This document shows positions 1 through 12,227 of a DNA stretch of 64,000 bases, one piece after another; the first letter of the stretch is position 1, and each line of letters begins with the position of its first letter. The notes below the pieces were generated by a model. The model was given only the letters and a program-made list of their open reading frames with translations. It was not told the DNA's origin and searched no databases. The DNA is taken from NCBI GenBank assembly GCA_004194705.1, contig SADC01000008.1, positions 310,001-374,000 on the forward strand. Reading direction: 5' to 3'. The position numbers were made by a program, and so were the translations under genes. This DNA is from Ditylenchus dipsaci (lineage: Eukaryota; Nematoda; Chromadorea; Rhabditida; Anguinidae).

Positions 1-87
1 CAAGCATTTGATAAGATGAGTGATGAAGAGCTGGATTTGTTAGATGAGCTCTTACCATCAACTGCACACTGCCTTATTTTTGTATAG
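1..87 (+). CDS. 3' end of a truncated gene (last exon)
   Basis: Frame 1 is open from the first base to a TAG at 85-87. It reads 28 residues, with an acidic helix-like stretch (DKMSDEELDLLDELLP) before a short hydrophobic end. The acidic, leucine-patterned composition looks like real coding sequence, and the sequence after the stop turns AT-rich. I cannot name the family. Most of the gene, or its upstream exons, would lie left of the window. A chance open frame is the main alternative. Confidence 0.4.
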   Translation, partial: QAFDKMSDEELDLLDELLPSTAHCLIFV

Positions 88-193
88 CAAACCAGCAAAT
101 TTTTTTATTTCACTTTGATAGACAAAACAGCACTCCAACTCCTTCAAAACAGTAACAACCTTTTTTCATTCTTCAGCAATACGCTGCTTCTAG

Positions 194-379
194 TTGTTGA
201 GATTTGACCTGGAAACAAATCTGTTTTACACTGGAATTTTTAAGCCGCATGACGAATTTGGATACCCAAATTTCAACTATGGAAGAATATTTTATTGGAA
301 AGATCAACTATTTTACATAGGAACAACTGTTACTCCAAGAAACACACAGCTCAAGATAATTACTTTTAATATTTTTTAA
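194..379 (+). other. possible coding fragment, unidentified
   Basis: An open stretch of about 60 codons with little low complexity. It is rich in aromatic residues (for example GRIFYWKDQLFYIG), vaguely like one blade of a beta-propeller. It has no ATG at its left edge (it opens at TTG after a stop) and no clear splice sites were found, so it may be a lone exon, a relic, or chance. 380-670 shows nothing I can identify. Confidence 0.2.
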
Positions 380-671
380 ATTTACCCAATAAATTCGACA
401 CATCCTAACACTAGAACGGTGGTTCGTTGAATTTTCGTGCGCTTTACCCAGAATGGTGAATACATTTGAAAAAAGTACTATTTGAGGGTCAACTGTCCTT
501 CTGAACTGATTCCCTCTAATTCAAATTTGAAGAAGAGATCAAAACTACTCACACCGAAGTTGTTTTCAGTATGGTTGATATACTTGTAAAACTGCTCTCT
601 TCGCTTCAAGACTCTCGTTCTAATTTCGAATTCCCTCAAGACAACAATTATTCAAAACTGGAATATCCGAA

Positions 672-1505
672 TTTTTTTCAATCGAAATGCATAAACTGAT
701 TTGGTTTGCGAAAAGGCTGAAATATGCCACGAAAAAGATTTTTCTGCCACGAAAAACGACATACCACGAAAAAGCTGAAATGTGCCACGAAAAAGCTGAA
801 TTGTGCCACGAAAAAGCTGAAATTGTGCCACGAAAAAAATATTTTATGCCTTTTTCTGTCCAAGACCCAACCAAATTTTGCAATACTTTGCAAGAATTTC
901 AAATTTTTTAGTCATGAAATAACTTGGATCCCTCAGAATCCCACCCCGGAATGGCCAGAAGCCCTGAAAGTTAGTTTTTTGGGGGTTTACTAAAGGGGGA
1001 GTAAACTTTTTGCGAAAATTTCGATTGAGCGGATCAGAATACCGGTCCGATCGACTGAATCACTCAGAGTTTCACCCTGAACCACTCAAAAACACCATAA
1101 AACTGGAATTCTGAGTGATTCAGTCGATCGGACCGGCGGGATTCTGATCCGCTCAATCGAATTCTTGCAAAAAGTTTACTCCTTTAGTAAACCCCAAAAA
1201 CTAACTTTCAGGGGCTTCTGGCCATTCCGGGTGGGATTCTGAGGGATCAAGTTATTTCATGACTAAAAAATTGAAATTCTTGCAAAATATTGCAAAATTT
1301 GGTTGGTCTTGGACAGAAAAGGCATAAATATTTTTTTTCGTGGCACAATTCAGCTTTTTCGTGGTGTACATTTCAGCTTTTTCGCAATGGCACATTTCAG
1401 CTTTTTCGTGGTATGTCGTTTTTTCGTGGCAGAAATAATCTTTTTCGTGGCATATTTTCAGCCTTTTCGCAAACCAAATCAGTATGAGCCAATCGAAATT
1501 CGAAA
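672..1505. repeat. foldback element with GCCACGAAAAAG word arms
   Basis: The left arm (about 680-1080) and right arm (about 1100-1500) are inverted copies, making a nearly complete 0.8-kb palindrome with a tiny loop near 1090. The outer part of each arm is a tandem array of a unit close to GCCACGAAAAAGCTGAAA (five to six copies, imperfect), reading as CAGCTTTTTCGTGGC on the right. The inner part is unique palindromic sequence containing TCGACTGAATCACTCAGA. No transposase frame fits. The open frames here are products of the tandem repeat. Confidence 0.8.
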
Positions 1506-1802
1506 TTTGACAGTCAACTTAAATCCAAAACAGCATTTTTCTAACCGAATCGGCCAAGCGTGTAAAATATGCCTAAAACTGTACTTAAACAAGCATATTA
1601 ATTAATAATGATAATCGCCGTTGCTGAAACAAATCTCAGTATTTTATTAAATACACTCATAAAATTTAAAAAAGTGCTTTTTAAGGTGCAGTTTAGACAA
1701 CCTTTGTTGTGGTCAGTCAATTTAAATCGACTTAAAGTGGAAAGTGAAACTTTGTCTGCAGCAAAAGCCCACTTACAATTATGAGTGATCTGCTCAAAGG
1801 TT

Positions 1803-2076
1803 GTTTTGCGGCTCTCTCCTGTTATATCCAAAACTGTTACATCTAAATGGTTCTAGTTTTATCCGTTCTCGCCAAAAGTTCTAGCACGGTCTAGTTTTCA
1901 TTTTAATTTTGTTATTTTCCATATAGTATTAGAGGGAAAGCCTGAAGTATTGTATAATAAATAATTGAACTTAAAAGCTAAAACCTTGCTGGAACTTTTG
2001 GCGAGAAGCTGATAAAACTAGAACATTTTTAGATGTAACAGTTTGGATATAACAGGAGAGAGCTGTTTTGCATTAT
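1803..2076. repeat. short inverted-repeat element (MITE-like)
   Basis: About 90 bp at 1803-1895 returns inverted at 1985-2076 (arms carry CTCTCCTGTTATATCCAAAC and a stretch containing TTTTGGCGAGAA). The spacer is about 90 bp of AT-rich sequence with no frame. Terminal duplications were not resolved. Confidence 0.65.
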
Positions 2077-2124
2077 AAAAATTTCACGCTTATTCAATTT
2101 TAAGGGGGGCGGGAAAGCTACTTA

Positions 2125-2460
2125 GGTTTCAAAAAGTGGCTTCCATGGCGCAGTGCGTAGTGCTCGCGTTTTTTGGCCCAAAATGGTGTTTTTTTGGTAC
2201 TGCAGTTCAAACCCACGTAGGGCACACTATTTTTTTTGGCTTGTTTGACCAGTTTAGAGGTAATTTGGGTCGCTGATCCGAATCTGGCGTCAAAAAAGTC
2301 TAATTGCCTCTTAATTGCCCAAAAAAGCCAAAAAATAGTGTGCCCCTACGTGGGTTTGAACCTGCAACACCAAAAAACACCATTTTGGGCAAAAAACGCG
2401 AGCACTTACGCACTGCGCGTAGAAGCCACTTTTTCAAACATAAGTAGCTTCCCCCCCCCT
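2125..2460. repeat. pair of inverted tRNA-derived SINE copies
   Basis: At 2140-2225 (+) a tRNA-like unit begins GTGGCTTCCATGGCGCAGTG, matching a pol III A box, and ends with a B-box-like GTTCAAACC. A second copy lies inverted at about 2340-2445, where the minus strand reads GCAGGTTCAAACCCACG, a perfect B box. The same unit recurs at 63178. The two copies together form a hairpin flanked by poly-C/G runs. The acceptor ends do not pair, so these are tRNA-derived repeats, not functional tRNAs. Confidence 0.6.
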
Positions 2461-2464
2461 TTAA

Positions 2465-2694
2465 AGGGCATGCCCGTGCCCGATCACGGAGAAAAGGCGG
2501 GGACCCAGCACTTTTTTCGTTCTCGATCAAGTTTTACATGCATACGCATTCAGATTTTTTAAGTTTTCTGCCTAGTTTTTAAAAGTAGTATAGGGTCATA
2601 ATATTAGATTTGACGCAAAACGAGTGAAAAATGGAAACGATTCAAAAATTTGCTGGTCCCCGCCTTAACTTTTTGAAACGCACGGGCATGCCCC
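2465..2694. mobile_element. TTAA-flanked palindromic MITE (piggyBac-like)
   Basis: The element starts AGGGCATGCCCGTG and ends CACGGGCATGCCCC, flanked on both sides by TTAA (2461-2464 and 2695-2698), the target duplication typical of piggyBac. Inside is GGCGGGGACC with its inverted partner, as in the related copies at 20550, 28797, 41815, 50897 and 53271. It has no coding capacity. 2700-3210 beyond it holds nothing I recognise. Confidence 0.7.
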
Positions 2695-3212
2695 TTAAAC
2701 ACAAATTATTTCCAAAAACTGAGCAGAAATGGGTTTTACGGAATTTTCTATTTGGACTAGTGTGGCTGAAAATTGATTGTAGCGTCAAAAGATCTGGTCA
2801 CTCTTGAACCGCTTTTTCCTTTTTTGGGCGCTTCAATTGGTGTTGCGTGTACAGTGTCTTGAGCGCCAAAGTAAAAAAAAAAAGTTATTTTTTCAAGGAA
2901 GGAGAAGTTTATTGCTATGGTGGATATATTGAACTACCCAGATGACTCATTCGAAGAATGCAGCTTTATGCATAAATTTTATTTGGAGCCTCCTTCTTTG
3001 AGGCGTATTTGCGCAGGAGTGATTTGTAAATTACTGCCAGAACACTCTTTGCTACTAATTTAAATTTGAAAATGATATCAACAGTGTGCTTTCCAATCCT
3101 ATAACATTTATGAATTATGTGAGACAACAATTTCACGTCATTTAGTCAAGTTGACAAAGTTAAATAAAGCAATCATTTAATTTTTGCAAGAATTTTAATT
3201 GTTATTCTAAAT

Positions 3213-3609
3213 ACAGTTGACTTTTTCAACTTTACAGTTGATCACCAAAATTTGTCGTTTCCGTTTAGAGTCCGACACTTTTTTATTGGTTTGCCAGCTG
3301 TCTTTGATTACTCCAATTCCCAAAATCGTGAGAATTCCATTTTGCCTGTTTGCTTTTGTAAATAGCAACATTTTTGCCAACAAGACCTCGATATAACGAT
3401 ACCTAGTTTCAAATTAGGTGTTTTTTTTAATACATGGCTCCTATTTCGAAACATCCGGCGAAATGGAAATGCTTGCAATTTTCATGACTAGGCTTACTGA
3501 AGACTGGCTTACTTACTGACAACTTCAATTTCGAAGGTTTAGGAAATAAAAGTGTGGACTCTAGGCGGAAACGAACTGGGTAGTAGTTATATCGAGAGTC
3601 TACTGCAAC
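3213..3609. repeat. pogo-like MITE remnant
   Basis: Starts near ACAGTTGACTTTTTCAACT and ends ATATCGAGAGTCTACTGCA. It contains the family's core words GAGTCCGACACTTTTTT and the inverted GGACTCTAGGCGGAAACGAA. The left end is degenerate. 3610-4115 is AT-rich 5' flank of the next gene with no call. Confidence 0.5.
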
Positions 3610-4115
3610 CAAATTTTAAAAATAGCAAAACCATCAATTATTTGATCTTTTACTGCCGTATGAATCATAATCAACGCCGGGTGCCGCCACTGAAAAAGTT
3701 GCTCGCAAGTAGTATTTTAGTGTGTAAATAACAATTTGAGCTGAATTATTCGAACCATTCAAATAATTGTATTTTGAATTGCACCAATTTCGCTGACTCT
3801 GCGCATAAAATTTCTTCATTCCTACTTTAGCGCTTCTTCTGACCAAAAATCTAGAACTCCTATGTTTTGCAGCTCGTCTATTTATTAAACTTTTAAATTT
3901 TTCATCTTTAAAAACTGATAAAGCCTTTCTCAATTTTTTTGAATTGCTATCAAGTACCACAATCTACCAAACATTTATCTAATATATCGGCAGTAGATAA
4001 GCAGCCCTGTCGTTAAAATTTTTCATAAATTTTATCATTGTAGTATTCTTCACACTATTTTTTACCTTTTGTCCAGATTGCCCCTGTTTTCAAGTGTTTC
4101 ATTCTCAATTTGCAG

Positions 4116-7100
4116 ATGATTGATAAACGTGTGCGTGATCGCCGTCGCTGCTTTTTGACATCTCCATTGATGGAGAGCTTGCTGGTAAGCATTTACAGTT
4201 AAAAATACCACTTGTTACAACGCCAACCTTTAAAGTCCACTCTAAAAATCATTACACACCCCTTTTGTCAATGCTGATATCAATGTATCTACACCAAAAT
4301 TTTTCAAGAAATATCATACTTCTGATTATTTTGGAGAAAAAAACTGTTAATTTGGTATTTTAAAAAGAATTTCGATGAAAAAATGACTTTTTCTCGAATT
4401 GTGGGCTTGTCATATTTATACTGGGTTGAAAACAGTCAAGTCTCAAGTAATTAAACACTCTCAAGTTCGACCCCAGCTGGGTACGACACTTTTTTTTAAC
4501 TTTTGTATTATGTCGAGCATTAGCTGCATATAAGGGAAAACAAAAGCTACAAAAATTAGGCAAAGAGTCAAACAATAATTATAAGTTGACCGTAGGAGGA
4601 GTTCAGCTCAAAACTTATAATCTTAACACATCCGCTTTTGCAGGTCGAGTAGTAATGGAAGTGTTTGACGAGCTAGCCCCAAGGACCTGCGAAAACTTTG
4701 TGATGCTGTGCACTGGCCAGGCGGGCACAGGCAAGCTCACTGGGAAAACCATTGCACTACAAAGGATCCATGTTTCACCGAGTGGTCAAAGGATTTATGA
4801 TCCAGGTACGCTCTTTTTTTGAATCAACTCTTTTTGTTGAAATTAAATTTTCGATTATTATAGGGAGGTGATTCTCGGCCGCTAATGAACAGGTGGAGAG
4901 TCCATCTACGGAGGTGTGTTTGAGGATGAGGACTTTGCCATGAAACACGAGGAGCCTTTCATGCTAAGTATGGCCAATCGAGGAAAAGATTCTAATGTAA
5001 GTGGATTTGTGTTTTGGATTTGTGTTTTGCTTGAATGGTACAAGCAACTCTCGTTAAACCCCCTTAAGTTCGTTCCCGTCTAGGGCCGAAACTTTCTCAA
5101 CCTGATTTTTGGAGTCTTTTGCCTACACTGATTCGTCAGCCTAGCCAATAGTATCGTGCGTATTTCGATTTTACATTGGTCTCGTTTGAAATTTTTGTCA
5201 ATTGAAAAATGACTGGTAAAGTTTTTGATTAGACTGAAAAATCAGTTTCGGCAAAATTCCTAAAAAATTCAGTTAAGAATAGTGTCGGACCCTAGGCGGG
5301 AACGAACTTTCGGGGTGGAAAAATATGGAGTTTGAAGATAAGGAGTGGACTATTGCATGATTTCACATTCTAAATTCAATTTTCGGTGTATCAGGTGTTT
5401 ATGTCCAATAAATGCCACCAAAATCCATCATAGCATATTTTTATACCTTATTCACTTCAGGGCTCCCAATTCTTCATCACAACAGCTCCAGCTTCGCATT
5501 TGGATGGAGTTCATGTAGTTTTTGGCAAGGTTTGTGCATGTTTTTTCTAGCATTTTCAAATTATTTGTTGACTACCTAATCTTTTTTCAATGTATTACAG
5601 CAGCTAGTAAAAATTAGCCATTTATAGTTAACCGGCGTTAGCTCAGGTAATTGATATACAAAATCAAAAATCTATTAAACTACTCATTTAGCAACTAATT
5701 TAGGTTTAAAAATATATAGTAAGCTATTAATTTGATGGGTGTACAACATTGAAAAGATTTTTTCACAATCTACTGCGAAACTAATTATATTCAGAGATTC
5801 TTGGGGCTTTAATTGTTATTTTGGTCTAATAAAACTGAATTCCAGGTGGTTTCGGCAAGGAGCTGATCACCAGAATTGAGAATCTGAAAGTCAACGCCAA
5901 GAATCGTCCTGTCAGCGATGTACTGATCAGTGGATGTGGGCAATTGGTCAAGAAGACGCGGGATGTCTCGGAGTCGGCCAGCAGTGATGACTCCGCAGAA
6001 ATGTAAGTGGGGTTTGGTAAATTGAAATTGCTAAAAGTGGGTGTGGTTACCAATCAACCCTAAAATTTTTGTCCTGACTTCTAAACAGAATTGTCGCGAT
6101 GGCATTATAACTTTTCTGCGCTCAATCATTCTGCACTAATTCTAAGCATGATGCCAGTAATAAGATAAGGTTCGCATGGTCCGTAGCTAAACACTAAATC
6201 CGTCTCATCCACATAGTCTAGAATATGGAGGTCTAAATACGAAAAAAAACTGGTAATTTTTGCTGCTAATAAACATCTACAGACCGTCGATACCAGGACT
6301 GTGCAGATATGAAAAATTATCGGATCAGATATGAAAGTGCCGGCTATCGCATATACGTCGCAGTTCTGGTTCACACCACTGTTCCGAAATATTAAAAATC
6401 TTGATAACTAGTTTAACAGGCGCCGGGTAACGTCTGAAAATTTTTTATAGGACGGTGTGTAAATGGTAATAGATATTCTCGTATAAGACCTTACCGTGCA
6501 ATCTTTGATCTCCATTGACTAGAATATCTGCGTAAGTTGGTGATGCGTATTCGCTATGCCAGGATAGCGCAAAAATTACTCCCTATAATATTTGAGTAGT
6601 AATATGCTGTAAAGAAATCAATTGAATCATTCAGAATCAATTTTAACTTAACTTACATGATTTTTTTTCAGTGACCGTCACCGGAAGAAGAAGCACAAGA
6701 AGGAGAAGAAAAGAGAGAGAAGCACAAAGAAGACAGCGGCAGAGAAGAGTCTAGCAAACGACCCTTCCTGACAATATCTCTTCATCAAGCCTGAAGATCT
6801 GCCTGAAGAACCCGGTGGTCAGAACAAGTTCTTGCATCGACGATCTCCAACTCCTGAGCGCAGAGATAGACGGGACCAACAAACTACCATTCGAACCGCC
6901 AAGAATGGGCACAAAGTCAAAGGCAGAGGAGCTATTAGATTCAGAGCTGATGAATATGACCGAAGCCGAAGTGTGACTCCGCCGCATTGGAAGAGAGAGG
7001 AGGTTAGTGGATTTCTTTGAAAATATTAGTTCTTCTGTGAGGAGGTTGACTGCCTTTGCAGACATAAGTAGCAATACAAATTCCAAAAAGTAAAAACCTC

Positions 7101-10100
7101 GGTAATTCAGTGAAGATATTGTCCCGATGGTACTGTCCCGATTTTTTCTTTCCTTATTAGAAAATGATCGTAACTTTTTTGAACAAATTTGCAGTTGGTG
7201 TAATTTTGTAGCTAAAGGACGGGAGTACGAAACGAGTTATTGGGAAGATAAATATGTTTGTAAAATTGTGGATAACAACTTGCTGATCCTCAGTCTTGAG
7301 CCTCTTATCCGTGGCGAGCCGAGTATGGCTCCATTATGCTGTCGAGCACGATTTTTCGCATATCTTCTTGGTCAATATCTCATATTATAGTCCTGTCTTC
7401 GAGCTATAAAAACACTAGCTGCAAATTATTTCAGTATAGGAAAAAATAATATGGTCAATACCGAGTGAGGCGGCATAAAAAGAGCCGGAGTCATTGATAG
7501 CTGAGGGAACCTGAGTGAAAAGACCAGTAATTTTAAAATTTTTGTGTGATCTATAATCAGTGATGAATAACCTTTGTTCTTATTTTTCTGTTTTTCCATT
7601 AATTAAAATACTTTCAGCAACGTTTGATAACACTGTCTGAGCTGCAAAAAGTGAGGAAGCAGAAGAAAGAGATGGAAGAGCTGGAGGCTAAGCGACGCAC
7701 TGAGACCACTGAAATTGACACTTTTGGTTACCGTCGTAGACCTGGTTTTGAGGTTATTATTTTCACAAATTATTCACTACAAATCTTTTTGCAGAAATAA
7801 AAATCTCTTTTGCGTAACCACCTATAAGTTTCAGTTGCCCCCAGTGCAAGATCACCACCGAGGGTATCGCCCAGTTTCCGGTGATAGAGACAGAAGTCGG
7901 TCCAGAGATCGATCTCGAGAACGTCATCGATCTTCCAGAAAGTCAGATGATAATGGCAAAATGGACATCAGCCTCATTCCAAGAAGCTTCAACAGCCACC
8001 AGACGAGGAGGAGGACGATGAAGAATTGGAAGATGTTGGGCCCATAATTGATATGGACTATTTGCTGGCTAAGGCTCAAGAGAAAGAACAGCCTAAGCCA
8101 GTACCCGTGCCAGAGCCTATTCCCGTGGATCCTTTGCCCCCAGTCAAGAAACCAGACAAGAGGAACCTAAGTAAGATATTTTCTTATGAATTTGTCATTT
8201 TCCACTCAAAATACTTGAGTAGAAGCTACAGTCAACTCTCGATAAATAAAATAAATAAACCTTTCAAGTTCCTCCACGCTTATGGTCCGACACTTTATTC
8301 AGCTCGATTTTTGATGTCTTTTGCCAAGTATGATCCGTCAGTTTGGTGCCGAAAATTGCAGGGATTTCCATTTTACCGGTCATTTTTCCGAAACTAGAAG
8401 TTTCGGTAAAAATGGACACTCTATTTTTAAAAGAATGGTTCATATATCGAGACGCACGGATTTTAATGACAGACTCTAAAAATTTGGAAAAATGACTGGT
8501 AAAATCATAACCTTTGCGATTTTTTGCACCAGACTAACGGATAAGGTTTGAAGAAGCCTTTAAAAATCAGGCTAAAAAATGTCGAAGCCTAGGCAGGAAC
8601 GGACTGGAGGAGTCTACTTTGAATGCAAAAAATGAATTTTAGTAAATATTATGTTTTTAGGCGGAAAGACAGTCCTAAAGCTCCAGTCAGTCGCTCCGAC
8701 AGAGACTCTGGATACCAGAATCGCCGCAGAGAAGAGGACAGCTCCAGCCATCCTCGCAAGTCATCTCGTGAACGCAGCGACAGAAACAAGGAAACTGAGC
8801 CAAGTCGTCGCCATAGAGAGAGATCCCGCACCAGATCTCCAGCTGTGTCCCGCAATGATAGAAACAAGGAGGCTGAGCCATATCGACGCCAAAGAGAAAG
8901 ATCCCGCACCAGATCTCCCGTTGTATCCCGCAGTGAAAGAAATAAGGAAGCTGAGCCAAGTCGACGTCAGAGAGAAAGATCTCGCTCCAAGTCTCCAGCT
9001 GTGCCACGCAGCTATCAGCAAAGATCCAATGACCAGGACAGACGAGAGGACCGGGGAAATCGAGCAGACAGGGACCAGCGTCGACCAGAAAGTGGGAGTA
9101 GCAGTGCTCGACATCAGGAGCGAAATCCATCACCTCCTCCACCTGCTGCTGAGAGAAAATTTGTGGAAAGCGTGCCTCCTCCAGTGCAGGCCTTCAAGTC
9201 TACAAAAATAAATTTGGATGAGGTGCTTGAAAAGGGTTGGTTTTTAATAAAATATAAACTTTTTGGGACAAATTTACCGATAGTCCAGTGGTCGTAGCAG
9301 TCACCAGTGTTTGATTTTATTTTTTCTCCAAACTTTAGTTCTCAAAAAAATAATCACAAGCTTGTTGCAATTTATTTTTGACTTTTCCAAAAAAATCGAG
9401 TAAAAACTTCGAGTCTTACTTGAAGCAAAGCGTCCAAATTTTGATCTTTGTTAAGCTGAAACCAAATTTATTTGCAGCCAAAGCCCACGAAGAAGCCCTA
9501 CAGGATGCCCAATCCTTAGCTGCCCTCAATAGACAGCGGGAGATCAACCAGCGAAAACTCATGGAGGAATCCCGTTCCATCATGGCCAAGCCTGAAAAGA
9601 AAAGGAGGTTGAAGAAGAAAAAAGCTCGAAGCGCAAGCGTCAATCTCCCGCTCCAATGGACAGAAATGAGCCAAAGCGTCACCGCTCTCGCTCCAAAAGT
9701 CCGAGAAGGGATGTGCCGATGAGAGAAAAGTCTAAGTCCCTGTTAGAGAGCGACGCAGCCGCAGATCTCCCAGCCCTCCCCGCTCCAAATACAACCAGTC
9801 TGAAAGCAGTAATTCTGCTGCTACTAAAGCACCAACTGCTACCCTTCCGCCTATTGGAGGAGTTTCCTCTTTGTTGCTCAAGAGCAACTCACCTCCTAAG
9901 CAAGAAGAAATGGCTAAAACAGCTGAGAAAATGTCAAGTTCAAGTAGCAAGAAAGAGCGGTAGGTATCTTTGTCTTTGTAAAACTAAACAGGGTTAGCCG
10001 TATGCTATAATGAATACCGATATTTGCATTGCTTCCCCAGTAAAGTCGACTCTCGATTTAAGGACACTCCAAAGTTCGTTCCCGCTAGGGTCCGACACTT

Positions 10101-11502
10101 TTTTTAGCCTGATTTTTTAATTTTTTTTTAAATAAAAAAATATGGTCTTTAAATCGAGAGTCGGCTGTAACTTTTTGTTTCCCCATGCCCGTATATTTTT
10201 TTCTGTGGTTTCAGCTCTGAGCTCAGAACTTTATTAAAAAAATCAAAATTTTTACTATTTTCTAGCTAGGACTCACGTAAAATTCTGAATTCTCGTCAAA
10301 AAATTAGTCACAGAGATACCAAACGAGTAAAATACAAAAAAACAGCAGTGGACGGAATCGATCCTGAGACTACGTAGGATTGCTTTATATGGGCCACTAT
10401 GACTCATTTCGGAATATACAGCACTATTCAAAAAAGACTGCATATTGAATGAAGCATTGAAAATCATAGCTTCAACGATATAAAGTCTAAAAAGTATTTA
10501 TATTCAGCCAAAATATTTCGAAAATCCAGTTTTATCGTCATACTAAAACCCTAGTTTACAAAACACTAAATTTACAGCTCCAAGTCCCTGAAAAACGCCA
10601 CGAAAAAATGGCTCCAACTAGTGAGACACGAGGTAGACGCAGATCCAGAAGTGCTGAGAAACAGGCTTCTACCAAATTAGACGTTCAGAGAGAGACCAAA
10701 AAAGAGAGGTAACATTTTTTTTATAGCAAAATCAACTTTTTTTGAACTAAAACACCAATTTTAGATCCAAATCTCCAGCTTCCAAAAGTCCTATAAAAAA
10801 GTTGTCACCAGTCAGGAAGGGGCGCAAATCTCGCTCCACCTCCAAGTCTTCCAAGAAGAGCATGTCCCCACCGGCTCATTTCAGAGACGGCTCCAGCTCT
10901 TCTTCAACTTCTTCCCGTTCTCGCTCCAACTCCAGTGACAATTCGGCTCGAAGACGCTCCAAGAGCAGAAGTGTAAGTGGTTTTGTGGTCGCGGCATCAA
11001 TGAATAAGTTCTTTTTTTTCTGGTTTAGGCATCCCGAGACAGACGCCGTGCGAGCAGAAGTTCATCTTCTTCAAGCTCCTCGTCCACGGCTTCCTCTTCT
11101 TCCAGCTCTTCACGCTCCTCATCTGACCACTCGAGAAGAGGTCGCAGAAGCAGGAGCAGATCCCGCAGCAATAGAAGATACACTAGACGATCAAGGACCA
11201 GATCTAGAAGCCGGTAAATTTTTTTGAAAGTTTCAAAACAAAACTCACAATTGCGAGCATCTGCTTTCTTAGCCAAAAAACAGCTAATCAAATTTTCAAA
11301 TTTTTTTAAATATTTTTTTAAATTCAAATATATTTATTTCCTTCGCGCCAAGCTAAGACTTCACTGACAGATTCAATGATATTTCAGCAGCTATCGTCGA
11401 CGCCGCCGCAGCAGCAGTGGAAGCAGCCGCAGAAACCGAAGAAGCCGAAGCAGAAGCTATCGCCGAGGACGTAACAGTCGAAGCCGATCTCGCAGACGTT
11501 AG
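4116..11502 (+). CDS. PPIG: SR-domain cyclophilin (peptidyl-prolyl isomerase G type)
   Basis: Nuclear peptidyl-prolyl cis-trans isomerase linked to splicing factors through an Arg/Ser tail. Proposed exons: 4116-4184, 4644-4805, 4864-4996, 5461-5529, 5846-6002, 6672-7002, 7618-7752, 7835-8170, 8661-9235, 9478-9959, 10578-10708, 10765-10972, 11029-11213, 11388-11502 (about 1,030 codons). Exons 1-5 encode the cyclophilin domain: [19 protein letters not shown], catalytic [11 protein letters not shown] (Arg, Phe, Gln all present), GSQFFIT and [10 protein letters not shown]. The usual Trp of cyclophilin A is His here, as in PPIG/NKTR. Exon 6 carries the family hallmark [10 protein letters not shown] followed by TPPHWK. 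Later exons are RS/RE-rich, with three or more tandem units of about 25 residues ([20 protein letters not shown]) at about 8785-9000. Single-base homopolymer changes break the frame at several points (about 4151, 4745, 4870, 4887, 5855), so the true reading needs correction. An AG directly precedes the ATG, suggesting a 5'UTR intron or trans-splice site. Confidence 0.85.
5050..5320. repeat. pogo-like MITE remnant in PPIG intron 3
   Basis: CTCTCGTTAAACCCCC is followed by AAGTTCGTTCCCGTCTAGGG, and the right side carries GTGTCGGACCCTAGGCGGGA in inverted sense. These are the core words of the family described at 24010. The right terminus is missing. Confidence 0.55.
8215..8615. repeat. pogo-like MITE in PPIG intron 8
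   Basis: Left end ACAGTCAACTCTCGATAAAT, then GGTCCGACACTTTATTCAGC. Right side GTCGAAGCCTAGGCAGGAAC, then GGAGTCTACTTT. The two halves are inverted relative to each other. The repeated terminal word here is AATAAATAAAC. Another fragment of the same family lies at 10043-10167 in intron 10, with word ATTTAAGGACACTCC. Confidence 0.55.
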
Positions 11503-12227
11503 ATGGAGGCGAAAAACAAAACATATTCCACTTTGTTGTTTTTCCCAATTATTTTGATTTATTGCTGTCAGCTATGGCCTGAAGATTGTTGAATTGAGAA
11601 GGGATTTAGGGTTGGAAACATGCATGCTGATAAACTTTTTATTTTTAAAGATGTTGTAGCTGCAAAATAACCTGATTTTGGCTTTTTTGATAATAGGGGA
11701 CATTTACTGCTTACGATATCTGAGCAATGTTTTCAATTATTAGAAAACACGAGTATTAGTTTACTGCACACAAAAAAAATAAAAAAAACGTTTCTTCTAC
11801 GTTCTCTATTCGAAAATGTTATCAGGAATGAGATTCTTCTTTTAATTAAAGGGAAGCTGTTAAGAAGATAGTCTCGACGTGAAAGGATTATCCATAGTTA
11901 TGTATCTTTCAAATGTGGTTTTAGAGACAGATTTTGTCGACAGCTTGGGGTTGCGATGTCAGACAAACTTGTGCAGAATTAATAGTTGAATTAACGACAT
12001 CAATACCAGAAATTCATAATTCTAAAATCGAATTGTAATTGAAAACTAATGGATCATTTTTCCATGGCTTTTTTCTTTCCCATTTTCGATTTTTAGGTCA
12101 TTATTAAAAAAAATTAGAAATTCTGATATTTGTGATCTCAATTCAACTTTCAATTCCACACGAGTTTTTCTGACATTGCAACACTGACATTGCTTAACGT
12201 AAAAAATGCGACATAACTAATGCAAAG
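11503..12227. other. PPIG 3' flank, no gene seen
   Basis: AT-rich sequence after the PPIG stop codon. It presumably starts with the 3'UTR, but no convincing AATAAA close to the stop was found. No coding frame, RNA gene or clear repeat was recognised. Confidence 0.4.

Noticed and set aside
687..993. Open frames of 74-89 codons
   Set aside because: They read through the GCCACGAAAAAG tandem arm and have mirrored frames in the other arm.
8649..9142. Long frames antisense or shifted to the PPIG RS exon
   Set aside because: Shadows of the repetitive RS coding sequence; the plus-strand frame with RS repeats is the biological one.
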